From assembly GCA_030278955.1 (NCBI GenBank), contig JAOANR010000005.1, positions 1,841,431 through 1,905,430 of the forward strand: a stretch of DNA of 64,000 bases, in the 5' to 3' direction. Origin of the DNA: Hygrophila difformis (Eukaryota > Streptophyta > Magnoliopsida > Lamiales > Acanthaceae). Position numbers and translations under genes: made by a program. The notes beneath the pieces are model-generated. The model saw nothing but the letters and a program-made list of their open reading frames with translations. It made no database searches and was not told the origin of the DNA. Shown here one piece after another: positions 1 to 10,186 of the stretch. Each line of letters begins with the position of its first letter. Position 1 is the stretch's first letter.

Positions 1-327
1 GGTGCCACCGACCGCTCCTAGCGGTCGGTAAGTTTTTCCAATTTTTTTTATTTGAATTATTTTTTTTAGAAAATAGTCTACCGATTATTTATTTTATAAT
101 TTAATTCAAATTTATCTTACTTTTGAAATGATCTTATTATTTTATTAATTCATTTATTTTAATTAATTGACTAACTAATTTTATTTTATATTTTATTTAA
201 TTAATTTAATTGTTTTTATTTAATTAATATAATTTTAATTTTTATTTTATATTTAAATACACATATATATGTATATATGTATTTAAATAGGTTATATATA
301 AAGCATTTCATAGAATAACATGAAATA

Positions 328-568
328 TTGGTGGCACAGATGGTACGCGCGCGAGGGGAACTTGGGGAGGAATCGGTTCGAGTCCTCTCTTTAAAAAAAC
401 CTTTCAAATATATTTGAGAATGTATACTATATAGGACACGTGGCAGAAAATGATTGATGATTTGGAGAGCTAGTGGCAGAAAATGATTGATGATTTGGAG
501 AGCTAGCCAAGCTGGTTAGGGTTGTGGTTGGGTGTTGTTGAGGTGCTCGGTTCGAACCCTCCCGAGAA
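328..568 (+). repeat. tRNA-related (SINE-like) segments with B-box motifs
   Basis: Two segments resemble the 5' part of tRNA-derived SINEs: one has GGTTCGAGTCC at 374-384, the other GGTTCGAACCC at 549-559, each preceded at tRNA-like spacing by an A-box-like GGTGGCAC or AGCTGGTTAGGG. No cloverleaf can be completed and no clear 3' tail is seen, so these are at best SINE heads or tRNA pseudogenes inside the CACTA element. Confidence 0.3.
441..506. repeat. Perfect 33-bp tandem duplication
   Basis: The 33-bp unit at 441-473 (beginning TGGCAGAAAATG, ending GAGAGCTAG) is repeated without a mismatch at 474-506. Perfect identity points to a recent duplication. Confidence 0.95.
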
Positions 569-1009
569 CAATTTTTTCATAGAAGAGAATTACCGACCGC
601 TGGTCCGATCGCACCAGCGGTCGGTAGTGCGGTCGGTGGCGGGATTCCCGGACCTTTTGGGACCAGGCTGTACCGACCCCAAATGTGGTCGGTACAGCGG
701 TCGGTGCATTCCGCTGACCACATTTGGTTGCTTCTCGGCCGCCTACCAGAGAATTACCGACCGACCCATGCGGTCGGTGGGGCGGTCGGTGAGCCCGGAG
801 ACGACCTGTCTCTTTGGGCTACCGACCAGCTTTCTCGGTCGCTGCAGGGGATTTTTCTTGTAGTGTACATTGATGGGGAGTAGGTGATAATAGGAGATTG
901 GAATCAGATTCTAACTGGTGTAGAAGTGCGAGGGGGATACATAATCCTTCCCAAGCATAAGACCTTGGAGAGGTTCTCCAAAAATGCGGGCTAGCCACGA
1001 TTAACACTC

Positions 1010-2450
1010 AAGGGGGGGAGTTTTACTTGGTCTAGACCAATGGGGGAGACAAGACGTAGTGAAAAATGCCTGGACAGATGTGTAACGAACTTGGATTGGG
1101 TGAATAGATTTGCATTTGGATTTGTGCAAGTTCTTCTTCGGGTGGGTTCGGACCACTACCCACTACTACTGTCATGTGGCACCACCCCCCGAAGAGAAAC
1201 ACTAAACCTTTCCGGTGGGAGGCTTCTTGGAATGAGAGGATGGACTACAGGCCTGTGGTGGAAACATCATGGAATTGTGAGGCTATCTCAGTTTGTCAAC
1301 AACTTGAGAATGTTAAACAGACATCCTTGAGGTTTAACAAAGCCAGGGGAGGGAATTATAAGTGGAAAACAAATTAAACTTCTAAAGAGGATTGAGGGAA
1401 TCACTAGGACCCTTGAAAGGGTGGATTCGGTGTGACTCTTACTGTTGGAAGGGGAGCTCCAGAGAGAATCGGAGATTACTCAAGAGGAGATCTATTGGTA
1501 TCAACGTGTGAGGGATAAGTGGGTGCAATTGGGGGATAGAAACACGACTTATTTTCATGCGCAGGTAAAAACCAAGGGGCATCGGTATAGAATCCATGTG
1601 TTGTTCCTCAATAATGGGGATTGGTGTGAGGAGGAAGAGACACTCCGGAATCATGCTAAAGGCTACTTTCAAGACTTAAATGCTAAATCAATCATCACTT
1701 TAGCGCGGAGGTTGAATGGGATTAATCCACAGGAAATGCTGCCTGAATTCTCCCATATTTCAATAGATAGAGCCAAAACCTTGATCAAGGAGGTGACTTT
1801 GGATGAAGTGGCGGCTGTGATCAAGGACATAAAAGGCCACTCGGCACCAGGGCCAGATGGGTTCCCTGGAACTTTCTTCAAAAACCTTTGGCCTATTATC
1901 AGCAACTCAGTTCATAATTTTGTTAGGAAGCAATTGAGGAAGGGGAGTTTGTGCCTACGATAGCTAAGGCTCTCATTTTCCTTATCCCTAATGTAGAAAC
2001 TCCAACTTGTTTGAAAGAATTCCGGCCTATTATTTTGTGTAATGTAATCTACAAGGTTGTGACCAAGGTGCTTGTGAAACGGATTCGCCCAATTCTCAGG
2101 GAATCATCTCAAATCATCATACTACCTTCCGGCCGGGTAGAGAAATCATAGACAATACCATCACATTGCAAGAGATCATGAGCCATATTTTCCAGATCTC
2201 AGTCGAGATAAAAGCCTTCCTTTTTAAAGATAGCTATGGCCAAAGCATATGATAATGTGCATTGGGACTTCTTGGAGCTGTGTCTTAAGGAGCTGGGGGT
2301 GCCTGAATCTGTCCGCAAGCTGATCATGTACTGTGTCGAATCGCCTGGGGAAAGGGCTTCGGCTGGGGGACCTAATCTCCCTTTATTTGTTCCTCATAGT
2401 TATGGAAAAGTTGTCCTTACTCATTGATCAATTGGTGCAACAGGGGCGCT
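1010..2450 (+). pseudogene. LINE endonuclease end and N-terminal half of reverse transcriptase
   Basis: The stretch at 1040-1180 encodes the endonuclease end, with CLDRCVTNLDW followed by SDHYPLLL, the catalytic SDH of AP-type LINE endonucleases. The frame 1445-1963 encodes 172 residues of RT with the signature GHSAPGPDGFPGTFFKNLW, and 1951-2151 continues with FRPIILCNVIYKVVTKVL. A further segment at 2236-2427 has MAKAYDNVHWDFLE, corresponding to the FDKAYDxVxW block with its catalytic Asp misread or shifted at the start. Three different frames are needed for one protein, and stops separate the blocks, so this is a pseudogene. The product would nick target DNA and prime reverse transcription there. 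Confidence 0.85.
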
Positions 2451-2497
2451 GGAAACCTCTTCTGGACGAAGGATGAGGGGTGGATATATCTCATATG

Positions 2498-4750
2498 GTG
2501 TTTGTGGATGACCTCATACATTGCTCCATGTTTGATGAAGGGAGTATTTAGTGTATCTCCCAAGCTCTGAACATTTGGTGTTTGTCGATGACTTCATACA
2601 TTGCTCCTTACTCATTACTTATGAATGTTGCTTTGTTGGGAATGCTTTTATGGAACCTTCTTCACTCGCCTGAAAAACGTGGGTTAACCTGCTTAAGCGC
2701 TTTAGGCCGGGGTTGGGAGCTGGAACGATTTCAGTGAAGCACTCCAACACGAAACTGCAAAACCTACTCCACAAAATCACTCATTTGTTGAAGAATGGTT
2801 TGGAATTTAGGGTAGGGAGTGGTAAGGCGTCCCTTTTGTTCTCCGAATGGTGGAAGGGTTCCCAGATTCTCCACTATGTCTAGGTTAAAACTTAACCTGA
2901 ATAAGTCGTCGCTATTTGTGTCAAATGTGATCAACCAACAGGAGAAATGAGGATATCTAAGGCCTTTCAAATCCCTGCTGTGGACACTCAAGGAACCTAC
3001 TTGGGGTTAATGCTCAAGGGAAGACTTAGGTGCCATGATTTCTCTTTCATATTGGATAAACTGGATGTTAGTATGCAAGGGTGGGCTTGTAAATTCCTCA
3101 ATAAGGCGGGGAGATTCACTCTCTATCGTGTGGTGTCATGGAAGCCATCCCCACTTATACAATGCAACTACATTGGTTCCCCGAGGCAGTCTGTTATGCA
3201 ATAGATCGAATGATCAATAAATTTATGTGGAAAGATAAACATATCAAGGGGATTTATATGGTGAAGTGGGATAAGGTAGCAACTCCGAAGGCTGTGGGAG
3301 GACTGGGGCTTCAAAAGGCTCGAACGTGAATGTTGCATTATTGGGAAAGTTATATGGAACCTCCTTCACTCGCCTGAAAAAAACATGGGTTAACTTGCTT
3401 AAGGGCTTTAGGCCGGGGTTGGGTGCTGGAACGATTTCATTGAAGCACTCCAACTCGAAACTGCAAAACCTACTCCACAAAATCACTTCCTTGCTGAAGA
3501 ATGATTTTGAATTTAGGGTAGGGTGTGGTAAGGCGTCGCTTTGGTTCTCCGAATGGTGAAAGGGTTCCCAGATTGGCCAACTCATGTTGTTTATGGCAAC
3601 ACACGACACTAGTATGCAAATTAGAGATATCATAAAGAAGGGAGAATGGTGTTGGGAGAAGCTGTATACCACCATACCTACCAACATTGCAATGGAAATT
3701 GTTGCCTCCCCTCCACCTAATATTCATGATTTGGTCCCGGATATTCGGATGTGGAAGGGAAGTCTTAATAGGAAGTATACGGTACGCTGTGCCTTTAACT
3801 TCATCTCGGACTCGGAAGGGAACAATGACAATTGGAAATGGATGTGGAAAACCTCTATCCCGGAGATGGTTGGTTTCTTTATATGGTTAATCTGTCATGG
3901 ATCAATACCAGTTAATGCCACTCGATGGTGGTGTAAGCTGGCTACGTCGTACCCTCTGTGGTGTTAAAGAGGAGCTTTGGAGTCATTGTTTATTCATCTG
4001 TCCTTGGGCTCAGCAAGTCTGGAAAACATTACACATCTCGATCCCTGTGGACTGTGATCAAATTCCTAAGGCCAACATTAAGGATTTCATACAAGCTATG
4101 TTTCAGTTACATGAAACTATATTTGCGGCGGCCATGTGTTATATATCGATTGAGAGAAATGACATGATATTTCGAGGGGATAAAAAAACCGCCTGGAATA
4201 TTACTAGAGAAATTCGTTGTATGGCTGGGGACATGAACAGGGCATGCAAGAGGAGGGAGAAGCTCAACGGAAGCATGCACTGATTCAGTGGAACGATCAG
4301 AGCGTGGTGGGGATAGTTATATACGTTGATGGCAGTTCCTTCGGCAATCCTTGGCGCTCCAACTTTGGATTCGTAGTGCGTAATGACAAGGGATCTTGGC
4401 TGGCTGGGTGGGGGGTAATGGATATCTGGGCATCAGCACCAGTCTGTTTGCCGAACTTTCGGCTCTAGCAATGGGATTGGAGTATGTTGCTGGGACAAGT
4501 ATGAAAAGGGTAACTTGTTACTCTGATTAAATGATGGCCATCAATTCTGTTAACACCCAGGGACGTTTTCGCCCTCATGAATCGCCGCTACAAAGGATTA
4601 GAGACGAAAAGGATAAGTTTGAGGACTATCAATTTCATCTGTTCCGCAAAGGCAACCAGGTTGCACAGACTTGCCAATCATGGAGCTTCGGATAAGCTTT
4701 TTTCACCACGTGTGCGTACCCTCCGGACTTCATAAGTAGGGAATTAGCAG
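2498..4750 (+). pseudogene. LINE reverse transcriptase C-terminal part, zf-RVT and RNase H
   Basis: The FxDD box of RT appears at 2498-2530 (VFVDDLIHCS) and in a near copy at 2577-2607. RT continues at 2947-3330 (GTYLGLMLKGRLRCHDFSFILDKL split across frames; FMWKDKHIKGIYMVKWDKVA). Frame 3584-3967 holds the zf-RVT region (WKWMWKTSIPEMVGFFIWL), and 4300-4468 begins RNase H with IYVDGSSFGNPW, whose first Asp is catalytic. The end of RNase H (about 4500-4740) is full of stops. Order and spacing otherwise match L1-like plant LINEs. Confidence 0.82.
2622..2868 (+). repeat. Displaced duplicate of a 247-bp LINE segment
   Basis: This block is a diverged copy of 3327-3574 in the same LINE. The second copy lies in the expected place after the RT block (MNVALLGKL...), while this first copy interrupts the region between the FxDD box and the following RT block. 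The copies differ at scattered positions and by small indels, so the duplication is not recent. Confidence 0.85.
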
Positions 4751-5014
4751 CGGATCTATTCGGTGTGGGCGTCCCCAAACTATAGCTCTCTGTTTCTGTT
4801 TTGTTTATGCTAATTTGGGTTCTATTTGTTTGTGTTTTCCTTTCCTTTATTTTTTCCATCTTCTTTGTTCTTTACTGCTGCGGTTTTTCAAAAAAAAAAA
4901 TAAAATAAAAATGAGAATAAAGCACGGGACCAAAAGTAGTTTTTTTCTTCCCTTCAGATTGTTACTAATATTTATCTATTGAATTGTTTTTATTTTGACG
5001 AAAGAGTCTAAACT

Positions 5015-5278
5015 TGTAACACCCCAATTCAAAAGACATCGAAAGTAGGGATGTTACCGCCACATTTTCTATCTAAACTCACTTCCAAGCTATCTTAAAT
5101 AGAAAATGCTAGGGCTTTAAAATCTAAAATACATTAAAACCACAATTGACAACCATAAGATAATAATTTGAAAATAATATTGTACGTACGATATTAAATT
5201 TATAAGTTTAGGATAAAGATGCAAATGATATTTAATGTACCAATTTGACCTCGCAGGGTCGAAAGAAAATAGTGCGAC
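5015..5278 (-). repeat. Element B LTR1, outer fragment
   Basis: This is the first 264 bp of the B LTR (TGTAACACCCCAATTC...), nearly identical to 42040-42302. It stops at the GCGAC target site of element C (5274-5278) and resumes at 34649, where the second GCGAC copy (34644-34648) ends. Confidence 0.95.
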
Positions 5279-6049
5279 TGATGGGTGATTTTTACCACTC
5301 ATATTTTACCACAAGCGGATGGTTGTCATCAAGTAATAAAAACCGGTGAATACCGGGTCGAACCCAAGGGAATTTCAGAATATTATTTCATTCCGGAGAA
5401 TATTTTAATTGTTCTTAAGTTCATTAATTATATTTAATATATTAAAAAGATTTGTTTAATTCTAATGGTGATTTAAATTAAAATAGTGACATTAAATTTA
5501 AAAATAAAGCAAGTTAAGATTTCAATTGATAAAAATACTAATGGGAGTTGCTTGTAATATTTTAAAAATTGCCATCTTTATTATAAAGTAGAAATTGTGT
5601 AATAATTTGACATTTCCCAATGTTCTAAAAAATCAATTTCTTAAATTTAAATATTTTTATAAAGATTAAAAATATAATAATCTACTAAAACTCCAAATTA
5701 TGCTTAAACGGACTTCATGGAAGCTGATTAGATTATCTAACATTTCGCAATCATTATTCTAGGCCTAAATTTGAGTCTTTCCCAAGCTTACAAATTTTCC
5801 TATAGCAATTAATAGGCACTTTTCATTTCCCAAATCATTGTGCACATGCTAGAATCCATTTTTAATGTAATTTATTCCCAATTCCGGTACTAAAATATTA
5901 ATTCTACTTTTTATCTCCCGATTTAGCAAAGCAGAATTTATGGAATTAAATTCTAACATTCAAATTATGCTAAACAGTGTAAATAATCTAATAATTATGG
6001 TAAAATAATAATAAAACATGGTAAACTGGATTTAAATAATAATATTAAA

Positions 6050-6625
6050 ATGCAGATAGATTAGAATTAATGCCAGATTACTAAAAATAGATAATTTATG
6101 TTTGATCGATCAGTCAGGCTTTTAGCAGATTAATATTCTAAATCACAGATTTGATAAAACACAAAAGATCGATTAATTCAGTAATGTCTAACATATAATC
6201 CTAATACAGATTTTAGCAGAATAGCAGATTTATCCATCTTAATCGATTAAAAATCAGATTACACCTAAACTTGAGATTTTCACTTCTAAGATCAGGCAAA
6301 AATGGCGCTTAAACCAATTTAGACAGATTTTAATATGATGGCAGATTAATCGATCAATTTAGATTAAACAAATAAAATAGCAGATTCAAAGTTTTCATCC
6401 AATCTTCATAATCGATCAAATTTTGGTAGCCAATACATGATTCTAATCCACATTCTAACAATCAAAGCAAATTAATCCAGATTACAGAATTAAACATCGA
6501 CATATTATTGCTTCCATAAAAGGTAAATTCGTACTTCAAAGTGATTCTGAACTCCCGTTCTAGAACACTTCTAACACGAACAATACAGAAATCCGTCTAC
6601 AAATTAAGAACATGATAGCAGATTA
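6050..6625. repeat. Cluster of CAGATT motifs in element C LTR
   Basis: I count at least eleven CAGATT hexamers in about 570 bp (for example near 6074, 6128, 6147, 6209, 6225, 6255, 6323, 6346, 6381, 6479 and 6621), many as GCAGATTA. The same cluster is in the right LTR (about 33185-33760). By base composition less than one would be expected. AGATT is the core bound by type-B response regulators, but any regulatory role here is inference. Confidence 0.6.
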
Positions 6626-6677
6626 CTTTTAGAGGCAATTTCAATTCATTACAATGCAAGAAAAAGAAAGGCAACAC

Positions 6678-6761
6678 CTAGAATAGGAAGAACACGCCCA
6701 GAACAGCGTCCTTGATGCATTCCTCCGGCATGATTTTGTGTTTCTGGCCTTCTTCTCCCAT
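6678..6761 (-). CDS. Short LTR leader ORF (27 codons), element C
   Basis: On the minus strand, downstream of the GGCGC array, an ATG at 6761 opens a 27-codon frame starting MGEEGQKHK and ending at TAG (6680-6678). The same frame is in the right LTR at 33813-33896, on the presumed gag-pol leader. The stop is followed directly by GTGTTG, so TAG|GT could also be read as a splice donor. I do not recognise the peptide. It may be a chance frame or an upstream ORF that lowers translation of gag. Confidence 0.3.
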   Translation of the reverse strand: MGEEGQKHKIMPEECIKDAVLGVFFLF

Positions 6762-6878
6762 TAGCAGATGTTTACAGAGTATTCTCTTCGAAAATATGAG
6801 TCTCGATCCCGAAAAATGAAGAAAAACGGTGTTTAAAACCGAGTTCGGGCGGTTAAGAAACTGCTCAACCGCGACGTC

Positions 6879-7212
6879 GGCGCATAAAATGGCGCTCGGA
6901 GAGGGTTTTAGGCGCCACCAAGTAGAACTGGCGCATACGCTGATTTTCCGAATTTTCCAAAACGGCGCAAAAAGTGGCGCTCCAAGGTGGTTTCAGGCGC
7001 CGCCAAGAAGAAGCGGTGCATTCTGACAATTTCCTAAAATTTGACAATCGGCGCAAAAAGTGGCGCTGGAATGGCATTTTATGCGCCGCCAAGAAGAAAT
7101 GGCGCATCCTGAAGCTTTTTCCATCCGAAATTTCTCCAAGTGTTGAAGTGGCGCATAAAATGGCGCTGGAGAGCATTTTTATGCGCCGCCATGCTGATGT
7201 GGCGCATTCTGG
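6879..7212. repeat. GGCGC palindromic array, copy in element C left LTR
   Basis: Four tandem units of about 85-100 bp, each opening GGCGCAWAAARTGGCGCT, then TTTWDGCGCC after about 14-16 nt, and a closing TGGCGCATNCTG. The opening GGCGCATAAAA and the inner TTTTATGCGCC are inverted repeats of each other, so each unit can fold into a hairpin. Sequence between units is variable and AT-rich. Related arrays occur at 34014-34347 (other LTR), 25795-26212 and 22091-22427, each upstream on the minus strand of one of the ORFs of C or at the equivalent LTR site. Confidence 0.85.
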
Positions 7213-8489
7213 AGCCTTCCAGTGTTGAAAATTCCGAATTTTGCATCCTTTGACCTCCGAACATCTTCTTTCTTCATTTTAATGCCTGAAACATCATTGC
7301 AATGTCTTAGAATTGCCAAAATCTTATTAAAAAGCATAAAACAAGGTAAATTGAGCTCAAATAGGCTCAATTTAATCAGTCTTATTAATATTTACATATC
7401 ACATGAAATGTACTGTAACACCCGAGGAAAAACAAATTCAAATTGGTTTGAACTACGTCATGACTTGATCCCTTCACAGGGTACGTAGGCAGCTTAGAAC
7501 TAATTTCTAAGTTCAGTCACGAAATAAATCACAAAATAAATCACGAATTAGATCACAAGGACGATAGGAGGAGTTGGAACCAATTTAGACTAGGCCAATT
7601 AGGATACGGAAATGTTGCGAGCGATAAGCCGGACTCGTAACAAGATTGAGGAGAAGATTCCGCAACGAAGACGCCCCAGGGAATCGAGCTAACACGTAGA
7701 AAACCGATAGGGGAAAGCGAGGGAAGACCCGACGGAACACGCGGAGCCGAACCGGCCGGTCCGGCCGGCCCGCGCTGTCCGCGCACCGCCGCGCGGCCAC
7801 CGCGCGGCCAAGGGCGTCGCGACGCCAGGCCTGGCACGCGTGCTCCGCGCGCACAAAGGCCTATGTGCGCGCCACCAGCGCGCCAGAGGTGCAGGAGGTG
7901 TAAACTTTCCTTCCATTGCGATTTTCTTGCCAAAAATCCGACCTCCATCAATGGCAAGTCGATCACAACAATGGGGAAGGGCATAAGATCAGATTTTGGG
8001 CGCCCCTCCCCCTCACTCTCAGAAAACCTAACCCTAAACACCTCCAAAACTCCTCTCCAAGTCGAAACCTCTCCGAACTCACTTTCCGGCAAGAATTCCG
8101 GCGACGGCAAGGCGAAAGGAACCAAGCCCTGCCCTCTAGACTCTTGGTAAGCTATTGTACAAAGTTTCAATTCGTCCATAAGTCTCAGAAACTCGAATTC
8201 TAACACTATTTCCTTACTACGATTCTCCGTCGGAAAACGAACAAAAAGCGATCGGAGAAGTTGGCCGTTCGTCGTGACCCTAGGACGTCCGGAAACCCAA
8301 TCCAGCGACCCTATCATCATTCTAAGTAAGTTAACACCTTACTCACAAATTTTCGTGGTTGTTTGTTGTTTAAATCTCGAGATATAGGCTTGTAACAAAA
8401 ATTGGTTTTCAAAAACCCTATTTTCGTCCAATTTTAAAGACTCGCCAAAAACTCGACCTTCGGGAATTCAAACCGAAAACTTTTCAACA

Positions 8490-9120
8490 TAAAAGTTGTT
8501 CCTAACACCTTTATCTATCTTGTGTCCAAATTTCAGCCATTGACATTGAGTTTTGCTATCCCAATTTTCGCCATGAACTTTCTGTATCAAACCGAACGTT
8601 TCAAATCTGTGACAGATTCCTTCATTTAACTTGATGCATGTTTTTCACCCATTTTTCGAATGATTTAACTTTGCATTTCTAAACAAAAGTTGTAGATAAT
8701 TGTGTCTAGATTATGCCTACACAATTTCACGAATTTTGGTGTTCATTTGATATGTCAATCGGCCAAGTTTTTCTAACTGTTTTGAATTCGTTTTAAGGGC
8801 CATGAGTATGCAGTGAGTTGCACTCGATTTTTGAGTACCAAGAATTCATTATTTCCAAAAACTTAAAACATGAAAGTTGTTCCTTAATGTGTTGTGTAGT
8901 TACTGTAAAAATTTCACATCGATTGGTTTTGAAATGAATTTTTAATCGGCGTTACACGAACCTGTGACGAAAACAGTTTTAAGACGTAAATTATTCTTTG
9001 CAATAAACTCAAATTTTAACTCACTTCGGAACCCTATTTCCAAAAACTTAAAACATGAAAGTTGTTTGTGTGTGTGTTTTTGAATTACTGGCCAAGTTTC
9101 AGAATTTTTGGAGGAAAAAC
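8490..9120. repeat. Diverged tandem repeats of about 180 bp in element A LTR
   Basis: Related sequences with AAAAGTTGT or ATGAAAGTTGTTC followed about 50 nt later by TTTCA recur near 8509, 8682, 8869 and 9050, at spacings of about 173-187 bp. The two central copies share ACTTAAAACATGAAAGTTGTT exactly over most of their length. The same set lies in the right LTR about 8641 bp further on. Confidence 0.6.
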
Positions 9121-9287
9121 GAATTTTAAATTAAGAAAGGCGTGAACTGCCTCGAATAGGATTTTTCGAACTTGAGAAAACTCGAACTATGAAAACGCGA
9201 TATCGATCCTTTGATAACTTTGAAATACGAACTTTCGAAAAATCCCGTTCACTAGGCTGAGCCGATCTTCATACTATCATTATCTTT

Positions 9288-9504
9288 GAGACTGCCTCGT
9301 TAGTGGTCTCCTTACTATCTGAGATTGCCTCGTTAGTGATCTCACGCGCTGTATTTGTGGATCGCCTCGTTAGTGGTCCTACTATCTTTTTGGATCGCCT
9401 CGTTAGTGGTCCTACTATCTTTGAGACTGCCTCGTTAGTGGTCTCCCATTGTTTGGACTGCCTCGTTAGTGGTCCTATGTTGAGATTGCCTCGTTAGTGA
9501 TCTC
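9288..9504 (+). repeat. Seven tandem hairpins with a constant loop, left LTR of element A
   Basis: Seven 21-23 nt units contain GCCTCGTTAGTG, at 9288-9310, 9321-9343, 9359-9379, 9392-9412, 9423-9445, 9455-9475 and 9482-9504. Bases on the two sides pair, and the pairs change together: GAGAC with GTCTC, GAGAT with ATCTC, GGATC with GGTCC (one G-U), GGAC with GTCC. Spacers between units do not pair or match. Covarying arms around a constant loop indicate selection for a folded structure, in RNA or as DNA cruciforms. Confidence 0.85.
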
Positions 9505-9783
9505 CCGGTATGGTGTCCTCTTCTTAGTTTACGGGATGAAAAGTAAAAGACTCGTGTGAGTGTTTCATTATGCTTAAATCGTATTTATCATGTCTTTAAT
9601 TACGTATTTAAATTTTATGCATCTTAAATTATGCTTTAGATTACGCTTTTTAAATTGAGTTCTTTAATCATAATTTTCCGCTGCTAATAAATCATGTATT
9701 TTTAAATCCTCGTACGATAAGCGAAATCTTTAGTTTTAAACACTTGTAACCCCTTTTATTTGTAGTTAGGGATTAACTTACTC

Positions 9784-9799
9784 AGTATATTTTTATACT
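9784..9799 (+). promoter_or_regulatory. Candidate TATA region of element A LTR
   Basis: AGTATATTTTTATACT is a perfect palindrome (AGTATA/TATACT around TTTT) placed about 370 bp before the LTR end; the same is at 18425-18440. Position fits the U3/R border of a long LTR, but no start site can be read from sequence. Confidence 0.35.
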
Positions 9800-10174
9800 G
9801 ACAACCGTTGTCATTTCCTTTTTTTTTCAGAGTACGTCGAGTGACGCATTGCATATGCACTTGGGGGAAATCATAATGGACATTTTAAATTTCTGCATCG
9901 TACTGTTTTACCGGGTCTGTTAAACCCGAGGATTTGGCCATGTTGGCCGTGATTTTACTTTCCGCTGCACTTACTTTATTTATTTTCCGCACGTGATAAT
10001 TTCTACTGTCGTACTAAGTATTATAAATTTCCGGACTATATCTTGAAATGTTTTAAATCTTTTACATACCCACAAGCCTTGCGTTTCCTTAGCAAGCTCG
10101 GGAAGCCGTGTCTTGCTAGGGGGATGCGGCGGTGACACCTCGGCCTGGGTTATCAAATCCGGGGTGTTACAAGT

Positions 10175-10186
10175 TGGTATCAGAGC
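10175..10186 (+). other. Primer binding site of element A (initiator Met tRNA)
   Basis: TGGTATCAGAGC, three bases after the LTR end, is the perfect complement of the 3' end of plant initiator-Met tRNA, the usual primer of Tekay and other chromoviruses. Confidence 0.95.

Larger units (their letters stand above)
1..865. mobile_element. CACTA (En/Spm) DNA transposon, right-hand part
   Basis: The stretch ends in TTTTTCTTGTAGTG (852-865), the reverse complement of the usual plant CACTA terminal sequence CACTACAAGAAAAA. Next to this end, at about 585-840, and again at 7-32, are many copies of ACCGACCGC facing GCGGTCGGT, giving short palindromes of the kind found as subterminal transposase-binding repeats in CACTA elements. 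Between them lies AT-rich sequence (36-300) and tRNA-like sequence. No transposase is visible. The left terminus is outside the window, so the TSD cannot be tested; the right flank begins TAC. Confidence 0.7.
880..4912 (+). mobile_element. Decayed L1-like LINE retrotransposon
   Basis: Plant L1-type domains follow in order on the plus strand: the end of the AP endonuclease (about 1010-1190), reverse transcriptase (1445-3330), zinc-binding zf-RVT (3720-4060) and RNase H (4290-4740). The element closes with an A-rich tail at 4889-4912. Reading frames are broken by many stops and frameshifts and a 247-bp block is duplicated out of order, so the element is inactive. Its 5' end is missing or was removed near the CACTA boundary at 865. 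The TSD was not found. Confidence 0.85.
5279..7413 (-). repeat. Element C left LTR (3' LTR), part before element A
   Basis: It aligns base for base with 32414-34552 except for about three substitutions. It holds a cluster of CAGATT motifs (6050-6625), a 27-codon minus-strand ORF (6678-6761) and the GGCGC array (6879-7212). It stops at TGTAC (7409-7413), the target site of element A, and continues at 18818. Confidence 0.95.
7414..10171 (+). repeat. Element A left (5') LTR
   Basis: It carries a GC-rich block (7740-7870), an ACCCTAA telobox-like sequence near 8028 followed by a possible splice donor CTTG|GTAAGC (about 8143-8152), four diverged repeats of about 180 bp (8490-9120), the hairpin array (9288-9504), and the palindrome AGTATATTTTTATACT at 9784-9799, a candidate TATA region. 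The end GGTGTTACA is followed after three bases by the primer site. Confidence 0.95.

Noticed and set aside
328..568. Functional tRNA genes
   Set aside because: B boxes are present but no acceptor or anticodon stems can be paired, so no tRNA gene is called here or at 46922-47100.
522..863. 113-codon ORF over the CACTA end
   Set aside because: It translates the ACCGACCGC palindromes; no protein similarity is recognisable.
6829..7370. Several overlapping short ORFs over the GGCGC array (repeated at 33964-34505)
   Set aside because: They repeat the palindromic units in different frames on both strands and share nothing with known proteins; they are by-products of the repeat.
7553..8320. Minus-strand ORF of 255 codons in the left LTR of A (245 codons at 16224-16961 in the right LTR)
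   Set aside because: It lies antisense in a GC-rich part of the LTR, the 30-bp difference happens to be a multiple of three, and composition is Pro/Arg/Gly biased with no recognisable domain. Openness follows from base composition.
9288..9504. Possible CRISPR-like array
   Set aside because: Regular repeats with short spacers superficially fit, but the sequence is inside a plant LTR, the repeats are hairpins with covarying ends, and spacers are 10-20 nt and partly repeated.
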